Source of the DNA: Paenibacillus illinoisensis NBRC 15959
GTDB taxonomy: Bacteria; Bacillota; Bacilli; Paenibacillales; Paenibacillaceae
Assembly: GCF_004000925.1 (NCBI RefSeq)
Contig: NZ_BIME01000003.1
Location: 124,001-188,000, forward strand
Reading direction: 5' to 3'
Length of the DNA stretch: 64,000 bases
In this document: positions 1 to 8,361 of the stretch, piece after piece
How the letters are laid out: every line of letters starts with the position of its first letter
Numbering within the stretch: position 1 is the first letter of the stretch
Translations under genes and position numbers: made by a program
The notes under the pieces: model-generated
The model's input: the letters and a program-made list of their open reading frames with translations, nothing else
Database searches by the model: none
Told to the model about the DNA's origin: nothing

Positions 1-899
1 TGGATAAAATGAATCGTCTCAAATGCAGTCAATTCATCGGTACGATTGTTGAAATATCGCTGCTGGATATCTTCAGGGGACAAATGCTCATAGATGAGAA
101 GTCCTGCATCCGCCAACAGACCTTCGATCTCATGATACGCGAAACAGGATTGCATTGGCTCGCCGGAGGACGCAGCCAGCTTCAACATGTTCTCTACCCG
201 ATTAAATATGCCTTTCTCCTCAAAGAGTCGTTCATCCGCATAATCCAGTACCATCGAGCTTCCGGATGGAAGGTTGGCAAAAGCCTGCCGCAAAAGATTG
301 AACAATACCTCTTTGGACAGGTAATACGAAACGCCAAGCAGGCTGAGGAACGTTCTCTGATTTTTGAAACCTCTGCTGGTCAGATTTTCATAAGCAAACC
401 CATGCGCAAAGTCCATTGGGATCAAGTGCAGGTTGCTTGGGATTGACAGGTTGGCCAAACTCAGCCTATCACTCTTAAACTGCTGCGTAGCCGGATGGTC
501 AACTTCAAAGATATTCAGCCTGTCGCTCAGTTCCGGGGTTCTTAACGCAAAGGTATCCATTCCGGCTCCCAGAATGACATATTGTCTGGCCCCCAGGTTG
601 ACTTCATGGAGCACTACCTGCTCGCAATAGGCTGCCCTCGCCAAAGCAATGGGAGACAGCTGAACATGGGTGATCCACCTCAATATTTTATCGGGGTCCT
701 CCTTCACCATATCGGCCATTTCTGGATTAAAAAAATGAATGCCCTGCACCATTTGCTCCCGAATCAGTTTAAACTCCTGTGGAGAAATCAGAGCCTTGGC
801 TATGTGGTCATCGAAAATCAAAGGTGAGTCATACTGACTGTGATAGGCGCGGCCAAAGGCCGAGATCAAAGACGTAATGCTGGATTCATTTGGCTTCAT
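1..899 (-). CDS. Class I SAM-dependent methyltransferase (TIGR00027/COG3315 type), C-terminus cut by window edge
   Basis: The reverse strand is open from an ATG at 899 to the left edge without a stop, so the C-terminus is missing. About 300 residues are visible. The glycine-rich SAM-binding stretch VILGAGMDTFALR is followed by the acidic motif FEVDHPATQ, the hallmark pair of the TIGR00027/leucine-carboxyl-methyltransferase-like family. Those enzymes transfer methyl groups from S-adenosylmethionine to carboxyl or hydroxyl groups of small molecules. The substrate cannot be told from sequence. The start follows GGGGGG with about 5 nt spacing. The gene has its own near-consensus sigma-A promoter and an unusual hairpin in its leader. 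Family assignment is firm, substrate unknown. Confidence 0.85.
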   Translation of the reverse strand, partial: MKPNESSITSLISAFGRAYHSQYDSPLIFDDHIAKALISPQEFKLIREQMVQGIHFFNPEMADMVKEDPDKILRWITHVQLSPIALARAAYCEQVVLHEVNLGARQYVILGAGMDTFALRTPELSDRLNIFEVDHPATQQFKSDRLSLANLSIPSNLHLIPMDFAHGFAYENLTSRGFKNQRTFLSLLGVSYYLSKEVLFNLLRQAFANLPSGSSMVLDYADERLFEEKGIFNRVENMLKLAASSGEPMQSCFAYHEIEGLLADAGLLIYEHLSPEDIQQRYFNNRTDELTAFETIHFI

Positions 900-923
900 A
901 TTTATCCCCCCGCACAACAAAAT

Positions 924-949
924 AAGGTCCCCCTGGCCAGGAGAACCTT
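924..949 (-). promoter_or_regulatory. Stem-loop in the methyltransferase mRNA leader (possible attenuator)
   Basis: The arms AAGGT and ACCTT enclose the perfect palindrome CCTGGCCAGG. In the mRNA this gives a compact hairpin followed by ATTTTGTTG and then the ribosome-binding site. It lies between the predicted transcription start and the start codon, so it could work as a weak intrinsic terminator or an RNA-protein site. The function is inference. Confidence 0.5.
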
Positions 950-977
950 AGTATATACGGAATCAAATAATATGTAA

Positions 978-1006
978 ATTATAGCATAAAAACACATTTT
1001 TGTCAA
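978..1006 (-). promoter_or_regulatory. Consensus sigma-A promoter of the methyltransferase gene
   Basis: On the minus strand TTGACA (1006-1001) and TATAAT (983-978) are separated by exactly 17 nt. Both hexamers are perfect consensus. Transcription would begin near 971, leaving a leader of about 70 nt before the ATG at 899. Confidence 0.85.
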
Positions 1007-1025
1007 TCAAAATTTTGTGGAACAT

Positions 1026-1068
1026 GCAGACATGCTGGATGGATCTTCTGCTCGTCTAACATGTCTGC
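1026..1068 (-). terminator. Inverted repeat downstream of the MFS gene, possible terminator
   Basis: Perfect 9-bp arms GCAGACATG / CATGTCTGC are separated by 25 nt, just past the MFS stop. The T-tract after it on the minus strand is poor, so termination is uncertain. It also sits upstream of the methyltransferase -35 box and could instead be an operator. Confidence 0.4.
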
Positions 1069-1095
1069 TCCAATGATACTCCTACCTGGAAGACT

Positions 1096-2322
1096 CTAGG
1101 TATCCAACCCATACTCCTTCACCTCACGGTGACGATTCAGGACGGCATGAAGTGCAAAACCAAGCAGTGCCACCCCTGCCATCGCCGTTGCCAGCCAGGC
1201 TACGGAGATCAAGCCCTGTTTATCATACATCACACCCATCACATAAGGGCCGATGACACGACCAATCGAACCGATACCGCCGGATACTCCAATATAAAAT
1301 GGTGCAGCTCTGCCCGCATGGTCCGAAATGAAGGCAGGGGTTGCAGGTGAGATCAGCATTTCTCCAAAGGTTGCCAGCACCATCGCAAACACCATGCCCG
1401 GATAGCTGTACATCGTGATCATGACGATATAAGCCAATCCATAGAATATCGCACTCGCTGCCATCTGCGCAGTGGAGGTACGTGCCATGGTTCGTTTAAC
1501 CCAGCTCGTGAACGGTTGCCCCACGAAGATCAGAACCCCGTTCAGTGTCCAGAGCAGTCCGTACATTCGTTTCTCCATCCCTTCGGAGATAATGTACGGC
1601 GATACGCCTGTGTTCCAGATGGAATTGCCAAACAGGATGAACAATACCCCCAGGCTCATAAACAGGTATAACCTGGTGTTGCCAAGCAGCGCCCAGATCC
1701 CGGGACCATTCTGGACCGTTTTGCGTTTCGTCAGATGCACTTCTCCCTGATTGGTATCCACCCGCGACAGATAGTACCAGAAGAAGACTGCAAACCCGGC
1801 AGAGGTCACACCGTTCAGTACAAAGCTGAGGTGATAGGAAAAGTCGGCCAAGAAACCGCTGAGTGCCGTCCCAATCGCTACACCGATGTTGTTCGCCACA
1901 TAAATAATATTGAACAGCTCTCCCCGCCGCTCCGCAAACCGAAAGCCAATGAAGGCCTGGATCGCAGGCAGCGACAAGGAACTGAACAAACCGATCCAGC
2001 CCATGGCACATATAAATACAACCCAGTACGCACTAATCCAGGGCAGGGCAAACAACCCAAGTGCATTAAGGGCAAGCGATCCAATGATCAGCTTCTTCAC
2101 GCCAACCCTATGATATAGTGCACCGCCGAGCAGCTGACCAAAGATGCCGCCGAGCGACTGGATCAGAATGACGAATCCCGCGTTAGCCATCGTCCGCCCG
2201 AGTTCATCAAATACGTACATTGTGGTCAGCGGCCACATCAGGGCACTGCCTGTCGCGTTAACCAGACTTGCCAGCAAAAATACTTTGACTTCTTTTGGAT
2301 AGGTATCCAACCATCTCATCAT
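1096..2322 (-). CDS. MFS transporter (DHA1-like drug/metabolite efflux)
   Basis: The 408-residue product has about 12 hydrophobic segments, the usual length for the major facilitator superfamily. GGALYHRVGVKK lies in the cytoplasmic loop between TM2 and TM3, the family signature position. The substrate is unknown; DHA1-type proton antiporters are the closest recognisable class. ATG at 2322 (protein begins MMRW) was chosen because AAGGAG sits 7 nt upstream. Longer in-frame starts would run into the terminator of the preceding gene. It appears monocistronic: a terminator lies upstream and an inverted repeat downstream. Confidence 0.85.
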   Translation of the reverse strand: MMRWLDTYPKEVKVFLLASLVNATGSALMWPLTTMYVFDELGRTMANAGFVILIQSLGGIFGQLLGGALYHRVGVKKLIIGSLALNALGLFALPWISAYWVVFICAMGWIGLFSSLSLPAIQAFIGFRFAERRGELFNIIYVANNIGVAIGTALSGFLADFSYHLSFVLNGVTSAGFAVFFWYYLSRVDTNQGEVHLTKRKTVQNGPGIWALLGNTRLYLFMSLGVLFILFGNSIWNTGVSPYIISEGMEKRMYGLLWTLNGVLIFVGQPFTSWVKRTMARTSTAQMAASAIFYGLAYIVMITMYSYPGMVFAMVLATFGEMLISPATPAFISDHAGRAAPFYIGVSGGIGSIGRVIGPYVMGVMYDKQGLISVAWLATAMAGVALLGFALHAVLNRHREVKEYGLDT

Positions 2323-2350
2323 CTTCATTCTCCTTACTACCATAAACGAA

Positions 2351-2396
2351 CAAAACAAACCTCCACTCACGGCGGCTTAAACTACCTGAGCGGAGG
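2351..2396 (-). terminator. Intrinsic terminator after the molybdopterin oxidoreductase gene
   Basis: On the minus strand the stem CCTCCGCTCA / TGAGTGGAGG (one G-U pair) is followed by TTTGTTTTG. It lies about 90 nt past the oxidoreductase stop and just before the MFS start, separating the two genes. Confidence 0.7.
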
Positions 2397-2486
2397 CCAT
2401 TTGTATATATAACGTTGCCTTTTATTCTTGCTTCAAGGTTTATCCCTTGTTCATCTTACCTGAAAAGCCTCAATCTGCAAGTACAC

Positions 2487-4550
2487 TCATTGACGCTTCA
2501 CTTCGACAGTGGCCGAGAAGAACGTTGCCCCGTTGCCCATGTCCGACAGCCGACCCGATGTCAGTGAATTCACCCGCTGTTTCCGTCCGCTTCCATCCCA
2601 CCACAAGCCTTGGCTGATAACCGTACCCGGCAGCATGGATTCGCTCACCTTGGCAGTCAGTTCGATCCGTCCCCGGTCATTCCATACGACCACCGCATCG
2701 CCATCTTCAATGTTTCTGTGAGCTGCATCCTCCGGATGAATCAGCAGCATGGGCATTTTCTCCATACGTTGATGCTTCTCCGTATTGGCAAAGGTTGAAT
2801 TCAGGAAATTGTGATTCGGTGGCGACAGGAACATAAGCGGATGCACATCGTCAGGTCCAGCCGGATGTTCCCCGTCATACCCTTCAACTAGAGCACGATA
2901 TGTAGGCAGCGGCGGAAGGCCTCTTTCTGCCATCGTTTCGGAATACAGCTCGATCTTCCCGGATGGCGTAGGCAGCTGTTCCAGGAATGAATCATGCGAC
3001 GACATGTCCAGTTTCACAAAACGATGCTCCTGAAGGGCCTCCAGCGTTACTCCATTCATATAAGGATTACCTGTATCCGCCAGGGCGTCCGCAATCATCT
3101 GTTCCGGCGTCTCACCGAAAATCTCAGGATCATATCCCATCGCCTGTCCCAACAGCGAAAACAGTTCCACATTGCTCTTGCTCTCGCCCATTGGGGCAAT
3201 GACCGGTTCTTGCAGATGAACATACTGATGCCAGTAGGACGTATACAGATCTGTCGCTTCAAACGAAGACTTGGCCGGCAGCACAATGTCTGCATACTTG
3301 GCCGTGTCCGTCATGAACAGATCATGCACAACGGTAAACAAATCTTCCCGTGCAAAACCTCGCTCCACCCGCTCGGTATCCGGTGCCACCACCAGTGGAT
3401 TGCTGCAGTAAACCATTAACGCCCGGATCGGCTGCTGCGCTTCCAGCAATGCTTCGCCAATCCGGTTCATGTTCACAACCCGTGCTTCTGAATTGCTCCG
3501 AAGCTCTGGACGCTCCAGTGCGTCGCTATTGGTGCTCGCATAGCTGTTGGTGCGTACGGCTCCGCCGCCTCGCTTCAGCCATTGTCCCGTGATGGCAGGC
3601 AGACAGGCAATGCTGCGCACATTCATGCCTCCGTTGTCATGGTGCTGAAGACCGTTGCCGATGTGAATATGTGCTGCCTGCGCGTTTCCGTACAGTTCAG
3701 CCAGCTTCACGATATCTGCTTCCGGTACACCCGTGATGCGCGCAACCCTTTCAGGGGTGTAGTCGCGGACATGATCACGCAGTGCCTCATAGCCCACAGT
3801 ATACTTTTGCATAAAGGCTTCGTCCGTCAGGCCCCGGTCAAACAGTACATTCATCAGTCCCAGTGCGAGTGCGCTGTCTGTCCCCGGGTATAGCGGAATA
3901 AACCAGTCTCCCCATTGAGCTGTACGATTCCGGTGAACATCGATGACCACGATTTGGGCACCTTTTTTGCGGGCTTTCTCAGCCAGAACAACTTGGTGCA
4001 TGTTTGTACTTACAATGTTGCCTCCCCAGACCAAAATAAGGTCCGAATGCTCCGTATCTTCAGGCAGCGTTCCCCGATTGGCGCCCATCGTATATTTCCA
4101 TCCGGTATTCCCGGCTGCATTGCAGATCGTTTGCTCCAGCATACTTGCACCAAGCGCATTGAAGAATCGACGATCCATCCCATCTACCCCAAGTATCCCC
4201 ATATTGCCGTAGAAGCTGTATGGCAGGATACTCTCCGAGCCGTACTTCGTGGATATCGATTTGAATTTTCCCGTAATCTCATGGATAGCTTCATCCCAGC
4301 TTATACGTTCGAACTTGCCTTCACCTTTCGCGCCGACACGTCTCATTGGATATTGCAGCCGCTCGGGGTGATATATCCGCTCAGCCATGTTTCTGACTTT
4401 ATTACAGATGGCACCTTTCGTAATCGGATGGTCAGGGTTGCCCGCCACCTTCACGATTTTACCGTTCTCCTTATGAAGCAGCAGGCCGCAAGTATCCGGG
4501 CAGTCAAGCGGGCAAACCGACGGGAACACGCCATTCTCCTGATCGATCAT
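2487..4550 (-). CDS. Molybdopterin-dependent oxidoreductase with N-terminal [4Fe-4S] domain (YoaE-like)
   Basis: The 687-residue product belongs to the DMSO-reductase/formate-dehydrogenase family. Residues about 13-50 carry the iron-sulfur cysteines, in CPLDCPDTCG and a fourth Cys in the motif GAICNKV. The molybdopterin domains follow (LVWGGNIVSTN, HIGNGLQHHDNGG), and the C-terminal dinucleotide-binding domain runs from about residue 560. It most resembles B. subtilis YoaE-type proteins of unknown substrate. No partner subunit (FeS beta or membrane gamma) lies nearby, so it is probably a soluble single-subunit enzyme. The formate/nitrite channel gene upstream makes formate or another small anion plausible, but that is inference. 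The start follows GGGGAGG by 10 nt. Confidence 0.85.
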   Translation of the reverse strand: MIDQENGVFPSVCPLDCPDTCGLLLHKENGKIVKVAGNPDHPITKGAICNKVRNMAERIYHPERLQYPMRRVGAKGEGKFERISWDEAIHEITGKFKSISTKYGSESILPYSFYGNMGILGVDGMDRRFFNALGASMLEQTICNAAGNTGWKYTMGANRGTLPEDTEHSDLILVWGGNIVSTNMHQVVLAEKARKKGAQIVVIDVHRNRTAQWGDWFIPLYPGTDSALALGLMNVLFDRGLTDEAFMQKYTVGYEALRDHVRDYTPERVARITGVPEADIVKLAELYGNAQAAHIHIGNGLQHHDNGGMNVRSIACLPAITGQWLKRGGGAVRTNSYASTNSDALERPELRSNSEARVVNMNRIGEALLEAQQPIRALMVYCSNPLVVAPDTERVERGFAREDLFTVVHDLFMTDTAKYADIVLPAKSSFEATDLYTSYWHQYVHLQEPVIAPMGESKSNVELFSLLGQAMGYDPEIFGETPEQMIADALADTGNPYMNGVTLEALQEHRFVKLDMSSHDSFLEQLPTPSGKIELYSETMAERGLPPLPTYRALVEGYDGEHPAGPDDVHPLMFLSPPNHNFLNSTFANTEKHQRMEKMPMLLIHPEDAAHRNIEDGDAVVVWNDRGRIELTAKVSESMLPGTVISQGLWWDGSGRKQRVNSLTSGRLSDMGNGATFFSATVEVKRQ

Positions 4551-4775
4551 ATGTACAAGTCCTCCCCATTTAAAACTATCCTTACATCATATAATTTTGG
4601 AGGTAATGCCGTAAAGAGAACAGTCATGTTTTGTGCGCTCAGGCTTGATGCCTTCAATCTTAAAAAAAGTTTTGGCCCCATGATTCATCCTCGAAATTCA
4701 GGGGTAAATTAAAAGCAAGGCATTAGGTTAGTGTTTCCCCACTTCCTCCTCATGCCATATCATGGACCACTCCCG

Positions 4776-4826
4776 AAATTCGCCATGAACAGGTTTCGTT
4801 CCCCCGAACCTTGTCATGGCGAATTT
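4776..4826. repeat. Long perfect hairpin between oxidoreductase and channel genes
   Basis: Perfect 13-nt arms, AAATTCGCCATGA (4776-4788) and TCATGGCGAATTT (4814-4826), enclose a second, shorter inverted repeat (AGGTTTCG / CGAACCT). The whole folds into a hairpin of about 50 nt. No run of T follows on the minus strand, so it is not a classical terminator there. It could be a REP-like or MITE-like element or an mRNA processing site. Confidence 0.6.
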
Positions 4827-4837
4827 ATTTTGTCTGT

Positions 4838-4913
4838 AAAAAAAAGCGATCCCATCTTCGCCGGCTTACGGTATAACATACACCGTGAATTCATGGCAAT
4901 AGGGGATCGCTTT
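4838..4913 (-). terminator. Terminator of the formate/nitrite channel gene, with a very long loop
   Basis: Perfect 11-bp arms AAAGCGATCCC (4843-4853) and GGGATCGCTTT (4903-4913) are separated by 49 nt. On the minus strand the second arm runs directly into TTTTT. The loop itself holds a small repeat (ACGGT / ACCGT) that could shorten it. Confidence 0.65.
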
Positions 4914-4942
4914 AATATATTCAGTTGAACATATGCGAGCGA

Positions 4943-5782
4943 TTATGCCTGTTTGCTCCACATCGGTCTGGCTTCCGGCTCTACTGTCTGAACAACCGGT
5001 TTGACCTCGGGTTCCGCCTTCCGCAGGTACACCATCCAGTAGGCAGCAGCAACGAACAATGCACCTCCCGTCAGATTACCGAGCCATACGGGGATGAAGT
5101 TCATGATGTACTGCCCCCATGAGTAGTGCCCTTCGAAGATGGCAGCCGGAATAAGAAACATATTGGCAACCACGTGCTGGAATCCAATAGCGACAAAGGC
5201 CATGGTCGGAAACCAGATGCCGAGCACCTTGCCACTCATCGTATCCGAAGCGTAAGACAGCCACACCGCCAGGGCTACCAGCCAGTTACACCCGATTCCG
5301 GATATAAACGCCTGTAGAAAGCCGTCATGCAGCTTGTGTCCCGCCATATCCACTACCTTGGTCAGATACACACCTTCTCCTGTGAGACCAAGTACATGCC
5401 CGAACGCATATGCCACGAATAGTGCACCAAAAAAATTTCCGATCGTGACCAAGGTAAGATTCTTCAGCATGCGGGCTACGGACAGTTTACGGGCCAGTGT
5501 GGCGAGTGGTACTGCCATCATGTTGCCTGTCAGCAGTTCTCCCCCGCCGATCAATACCAGGATCAAGCCCACGGGGAATACCGCTGCACCGATCAGGTTA
5601 ACCAAGCTGCCCCATTCCGCTGGCGCGGAGGCAATCACGCGAATATCCAGCAGGAACCCAAGCGCAATGAATGCCCCTGCCAGAAAACTGAGAACGAGCA
5701 CAGAGGACACCGGATTCTGTCCTTTCCTTATCCCCGTATTCACCGTATATTGTGCAACCTCAAGAGGTGTTTTTGCCGCCAT
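4943..5782 (-). CDS. Formate/nitrite transporter family channel (FocA/NirC/YwcJ type)
   Basis: The 279-residue membrane protein has six predicted TM segments and the FNT-family features LSFLAGAFIALGF near residue 40 and GGELLTGNMM near residue 105. FNT channels are pentameric pores for formate, nitrite, hydrosulfide or related small anions in the cytoplasmic membrane. The start was set at ATG 5782 (MAAKTP) because GAAGGAG is 8-9 nt upstream; the longer ORF would put the Shine-Dalgarno inside the gene. A possible Fnr-like site lies 84 bp upstream. It is convergent in role with the oxidoreductase downstream, though a terminator separates them. Confidence 0.85.
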   Translation of the reverse strand: MAAKTPLEVAQYTVNTGIRKGQNPVSSVLVLSFLAGAFIALGFLLDIRVIASAPAEWGSLVNLIGAAVFPVGLILVLIGGGELLTGNMMAVPLATLARKLSVARMLKNLTLVTIGNFFGALFVAYAFGHVLGLTGEGVYLTKVVDMAGHKLHDGFLQAFISGIGCNWLVALAVWLSYASDTMSGKVLGIWFPTMAFVAIGFQHVVANMFLIPAAIFEGHYSWGQYIMNFIPVWLGNLTGGALFVAAAYWMVYLRKAEPEVKPVVQTVEPEARPMWSKQA

Positions 5783-5865
5783 GCCATCCTCTCCTTCACT
5801 GTTCATGAACGAAATCAGCTTACATCGTTGATATGTTCATTGTATCGCGAAGGGCTCGGCAGGTT

Positions 5866-5881
5866 TGTTACATTTATCACA
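5866..5881 (-). promoter_or_regulatory. Fnr/CRP-like half-conserved site upstream of the FNT channel gene
   Basis: On the minus strand TGTGATAAATGTAACA matches the Gram-positive Fnr pattern TGTGA-N6-TCACA with one mismatch. It lies 84 bp before the start codon, a plausible activator position. Because one half-site is imperfect this is a candidate only. Confidence 0.4.
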
Positions 5882-5945
5882 AAGTCCTTAAAGTCCCCTT
5901 TTCCAGCTTCCGTGCTCTCTTGCTTGAGTGCAGCTGGTTGGTTAC

Positions 5946-6416
5946 TTATTCTGTTCCCAGGTGATGATGTTCACCAAAAATTTGCTGCAGATGGTGCTGC
6001 AGATGCTGGACGTAATCTTGTGCCAGCCATTCCATCGTAACCACACTTCCATCCGGTAAGATGCACGTTGGTGATTCCCCTGTCTCCGGCATGCTGGATA
6101 GAACACGAATGACAGACTGATTCAGACTGATCCAGAGATTTAACACCTCTTCAATTGGTGCACTTATATATTGTTGGCTCTCTACCCATTGGTCTTGATG
6201 ATAAGGTGTTATAGACAATGGTTCGGTCTGATGCTGCATTTGGACAAACCGGCTTACGTTATGAAGAGCCGAATCACATAAATGTCCAAGAATCTGAAGA
6301 CGGGACCATTTTCCTTCCATGCGTGGTTGTACAAGTTCATTTGGATTCAGTGCAAGAAACGAACGGGGTACGGATTGCAGCAAAACTTTGAGCTCGGATA
6401 CTGTATCTGTAAGCAT
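5946..6416 (-). CDS. DinB-like (DinB_2 superfamily) four-helix protein
   Basis: The 156-residue protein contains ILGHLCDSALHN near residue 43 and QHLQHHLQQIFG near residue 140. These are the two histidine-bearing helices that make the metal site in DinB/YfiT-type four-helix bundles. Family members include bacillithiol transferases and metal-dependent hydrolases, and the specific reaction cannot be read here. The start follows GAAGGAGAGG. It is transcribed on the minus strand between the channel gene and the NADH oxidase, and appears single. Confidence 0.75.
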   Translation of the reverse strand: MLTDTVSELKVLLQSVPRSFLALNPNELVQPRMEGKWSRLQILGHLCDSALHNVSRFVQMQHQTEPLSITPYHQDQWVESQQYISAPIEEVLNLWISLNQSVIRVLSSMPETGESPTCILPDGSVVTMEWLAQDYVQHLQHHLQQIFGEHHHLGTE

Positions 6417-6515
6417 GTTGTGAACCTCTCCTTCATGTTCATATCTAATGGGTTGACCTCTAACCTGTTGTTAAATATAGCACCCATTTCTAGAACCAAC
6501 TACATCAAGTTATAT

Positions 6516-6541
6516 AAAAAACTGCCGCATTTCTGCGGCAG
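6516..6541 (-). terminator. Intrinsic terminator of the NADH oxidase gene
   Basis: CTGCCGCA / TGCGGCAG with a 4-nt loop, followed on the minus strand by TTTTTT. It lies 17 nt past the oxidase stop codon. Confidence 0.9.
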
Positions 6542-6557
6542 CTCTCGGATTCATTAG

Positions 6558-7919
6558 TTACACCATCGCTGGTGCTTTTACTTCTACTGGAGGCAGAGCC
6601 TGAAGACCGGCAGAGTTCAAGAAGTTCCATGGTTTGTTGTAATGCGGTTGGAAGAAGAAGTCGATGAAGGCGAGCTCATCTACGGTCATGTTGTTCTGAA
6701 TGCAAACCGAGATTGTATTGATCGATTGCGTCAGATCCGCCTTGGACATCACTTGTGCTCCGACGATTCGGCGTGTAGCCTGTTCGTAAATGACTTTGAG
6801 CAGCAGTTTCTCAGCCGTTGGCATGAACTCCGGACGATAAGCATCTTCAAGTGTTACAGCTTCCACCACCAGCCCGTCATCTGTAGCAGATGTTTCGGTC
6901 AGTCCTGTACCTGCAATATTCTGGTCGTAAATTTTAATTCCTGATGTCCCTTGTGTACCCATGTAAGGCGTTGTTGGACGAACCAGGTTACGAGCTACCA
7001 GTGTACCCATTCTTACGGCATTGGTTGCCAGTGGAATGTAAGAAGCCTTGCCTGTTGGATTATAGTGAATCGCACAGCTGTCACCTGCAGCGAACACGTC
7101 TTTTTGGCTTGTTTGCATATATTTATCCACGATAATTGCCCCGTTCGGCAGCATATCCACCTGGCCTTTGAGCAATTCGGTATTCGGACGGAAACCAATA
7201 CACAGGATTACAAGGTCTGTCTCGAATTCACCTTTCGATGTGATCACCTTCGTTACCTTGCCATTCTCTCCGGTGAATTTCTGTACAGTCTGGCCCAGTG
7301 CAAGCTTGATCCCGCGTTCAGTCAGTGTGTCCTCAATGGCATCTGTAAACTCGGGGTCCAGATATTTATTGAGAATCCGGTCCACACTATCGATCAAGGT
7401 GACTTCCTTACCGTTCATTTGGAATGCTTCAACCAGTTCAATACCGATGTACCCTGCACCGACAACGGTAACACGTTTGGCTTCTTTGGCTTTTTCGATG
7501 ATCGTATTGGAATGGTTGTAGTTTTTGCAGAGCAAGATGTTCTCCATCTCGATCCCCTCAAGTTTTGGAACGACAGGCCATGAACCTGTTGTCACGATGA
7601 GTTTGTCAAACGTATCTTCAAATTCTTCCCCTGTTTTCAGGTTTTTAGCCTGAAGTTTATGATTCGCGGCATCCACTGCTGTAACCTCATGCAGCATCTT
7701 GGTGACTACACCCAGCTCAGCCAGCTGATTTGGCGAAGAGTAGAACAGTCCATCCGGATCCTTCACAACCCCGCCAACATAAAGGGCAATACCGCAAGAT
7801 AGGAAGGAAATGTTGTCATTGCGCTCATACACCGTGATGGTAGCATCCGGGTACAATTTGGCGGTATTGATGATGGCTGCGGTTCCTGCATGTGTACATC
7901 CGATAACTGCGATTTTCAT
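6558..7919 (-). CDS. nox: FAD-dependent NADH oxidase (water-forming type) / CoA-disulfide reductase family
   Basis: The 453-residue flavoprotein begins with the FAD-binding motif IGCTHAG (residues 6-12). The redox cysteine sits at residue 42 in FLSCGIALYVGG, matching Cys42 of streptococcal and enterococcal Nox, which reduces O2 to water with NADH. A second Rossmann motif, VVGAGYIGIE, binds NADH, and CIGFRPNTELL and VFAAGDSCAI match the family. CoA-disulfide reductases share the fold and cannot be fully excluded. ATG 7919 was chosen because AAGGGGG lies 9 nt upstream. The upstream region carries four redox-regulator-like palindromes, fitting regulation by the NADH/NAD ratio. Confidence 0.87.
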   Translation of the reverse strand: MKIAVIGCTHAGTAAIINTAKLYPDATITVYERNDNISFLSCGIALYVGGVVKDPDGLFYSSPNQLAELGVVTKMLHEVTAVDAANHKLQAKNLKTGEEFEDTFDKLIVTTGSWPVVPKLEGIEMENILLCKNYNHSNTIIEKAKEAKRVTVVGAGYIGIELVEAFQMNGKEVTLIDSVDRILNKYLDPEFTDAIEDTLTERGIKLALGQTVQKFTGENGKVTKVITSKGEFETDLVILCIGFRPNTELLKGQVDMLPNGAIIVDKYMQTSQKDVFAAGDSCAIHYNPTGKASYIPLATNAVRMGTLVARNLVRPTTPYMGTQGTSGIKIYDQNIAGTGLTETSATDDGLVVEAVTLEDAYRPEFMPTAEKLLLKVIYEQATRRIVGAQVMSKADLTQSINTISVCIQNNMTVDELAFIDFFFQPHYNKPWNFLNSAGLQALPPVEVKAPAMV

Positions 7920-8021
7920 AATAAAAGTCCCCCTTGAAGTTATAAAATATAAACCGTGCTTCATTTATCAAATAGCTGCGCTTGATTCCTGGTCTTTAAA
8001 ACGACAATGGTTCCATTCTTT

Positions 8022-8039
8022 TTGTGAATACATTCACTA
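8022..8039. promoter_or_regulatory. Rex/Fnr-like operator 1 upstream of nox
   Basis: TTGTGAATACATTCACTA fits the Rex consensus TTGTGAA-N4-TTCACAA in all but the last two bases. It is the site nearest nox, centred 111 bp from the start codon. Confidence 0.6.
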
Positions 8040-8055
8040 ATGAAACTAAACGATT

Positions 8056-8073
8056 ATGTGAAAATATTCACTA
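8056..8073. promoter_or_regulatory. Rex/Fnr-like operator 2 upstream of nox
   Basis: ATGTGAAAATATTCACTA has the core GTGAA-N4-TTCAC. Its centre is 34 bp from that of operator 1. Confidence 0.6.
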
Positions 8074-8087
8074 CCAACTTGGTGGCT

Positions 8088-8105
8088 TTGTGATTTATTT
8101 CACTT
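8088..8105. promoter_or_regulatory. Rex/Fnr-like operator 3 upstream of nox
   Basis: TTGTGATTTATTTCACTT has the core GTGA-N6-TCAC, centred 32 bp from operator 2. Confidence 0.5.
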
Positions 8106-8120
8106 CATGTACTCATTATA

Positions 8121-8138
8121 ATGTGATCTTTTTCACAT
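8121..8138. promoter_or_regulatory. Rex/Fnr-like operator 4 upstream of nox
   Basis: ATGTGATCTTTTTCACAT is a perfect match to the Fnr/CRP pattern TGTGA-N6-TCACA and is centred 33 bp from operator 3. Confidence 0.55.
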
Positions 8139-8361
8139 TACAAGTGTTTTCTTAAAAAATATTTAAAAAATAGGATATCGCCCTGTGGACGAGCCGCTGC
8201 TTCAACCTCTAAGACCTATTGTCCCCTGAGCAATAACGGTTTATGCTATTGAACCTTTTGGAGAAAAAAGGCCTTCATCCTAACCGCATAGTGGAGCTGG
8301 CGGCTGATCGCTGAACGATAACAAATATAAAATTTTAAGCATATCAGTTGATTTTTATATT
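8139..8361. other. Intergenic stretch between nox operators and pectate lyase promoter
   Basis: The stretch from the fourth operator to the cre site is AT-rich near 8150-8180 and holds no convincing ORF or RNA. The pectate lyase promoter probably lies toward its right end, but no hexamer pair stands out. Confidence 0.4.

Noticed and set aside
2323..2370. Longer N-terminus for the MFS transporter
   Set aside because: The extra codons run into the terminator stem of the upstream gene, while an AAGGAG is 7 nt before the chosen start.
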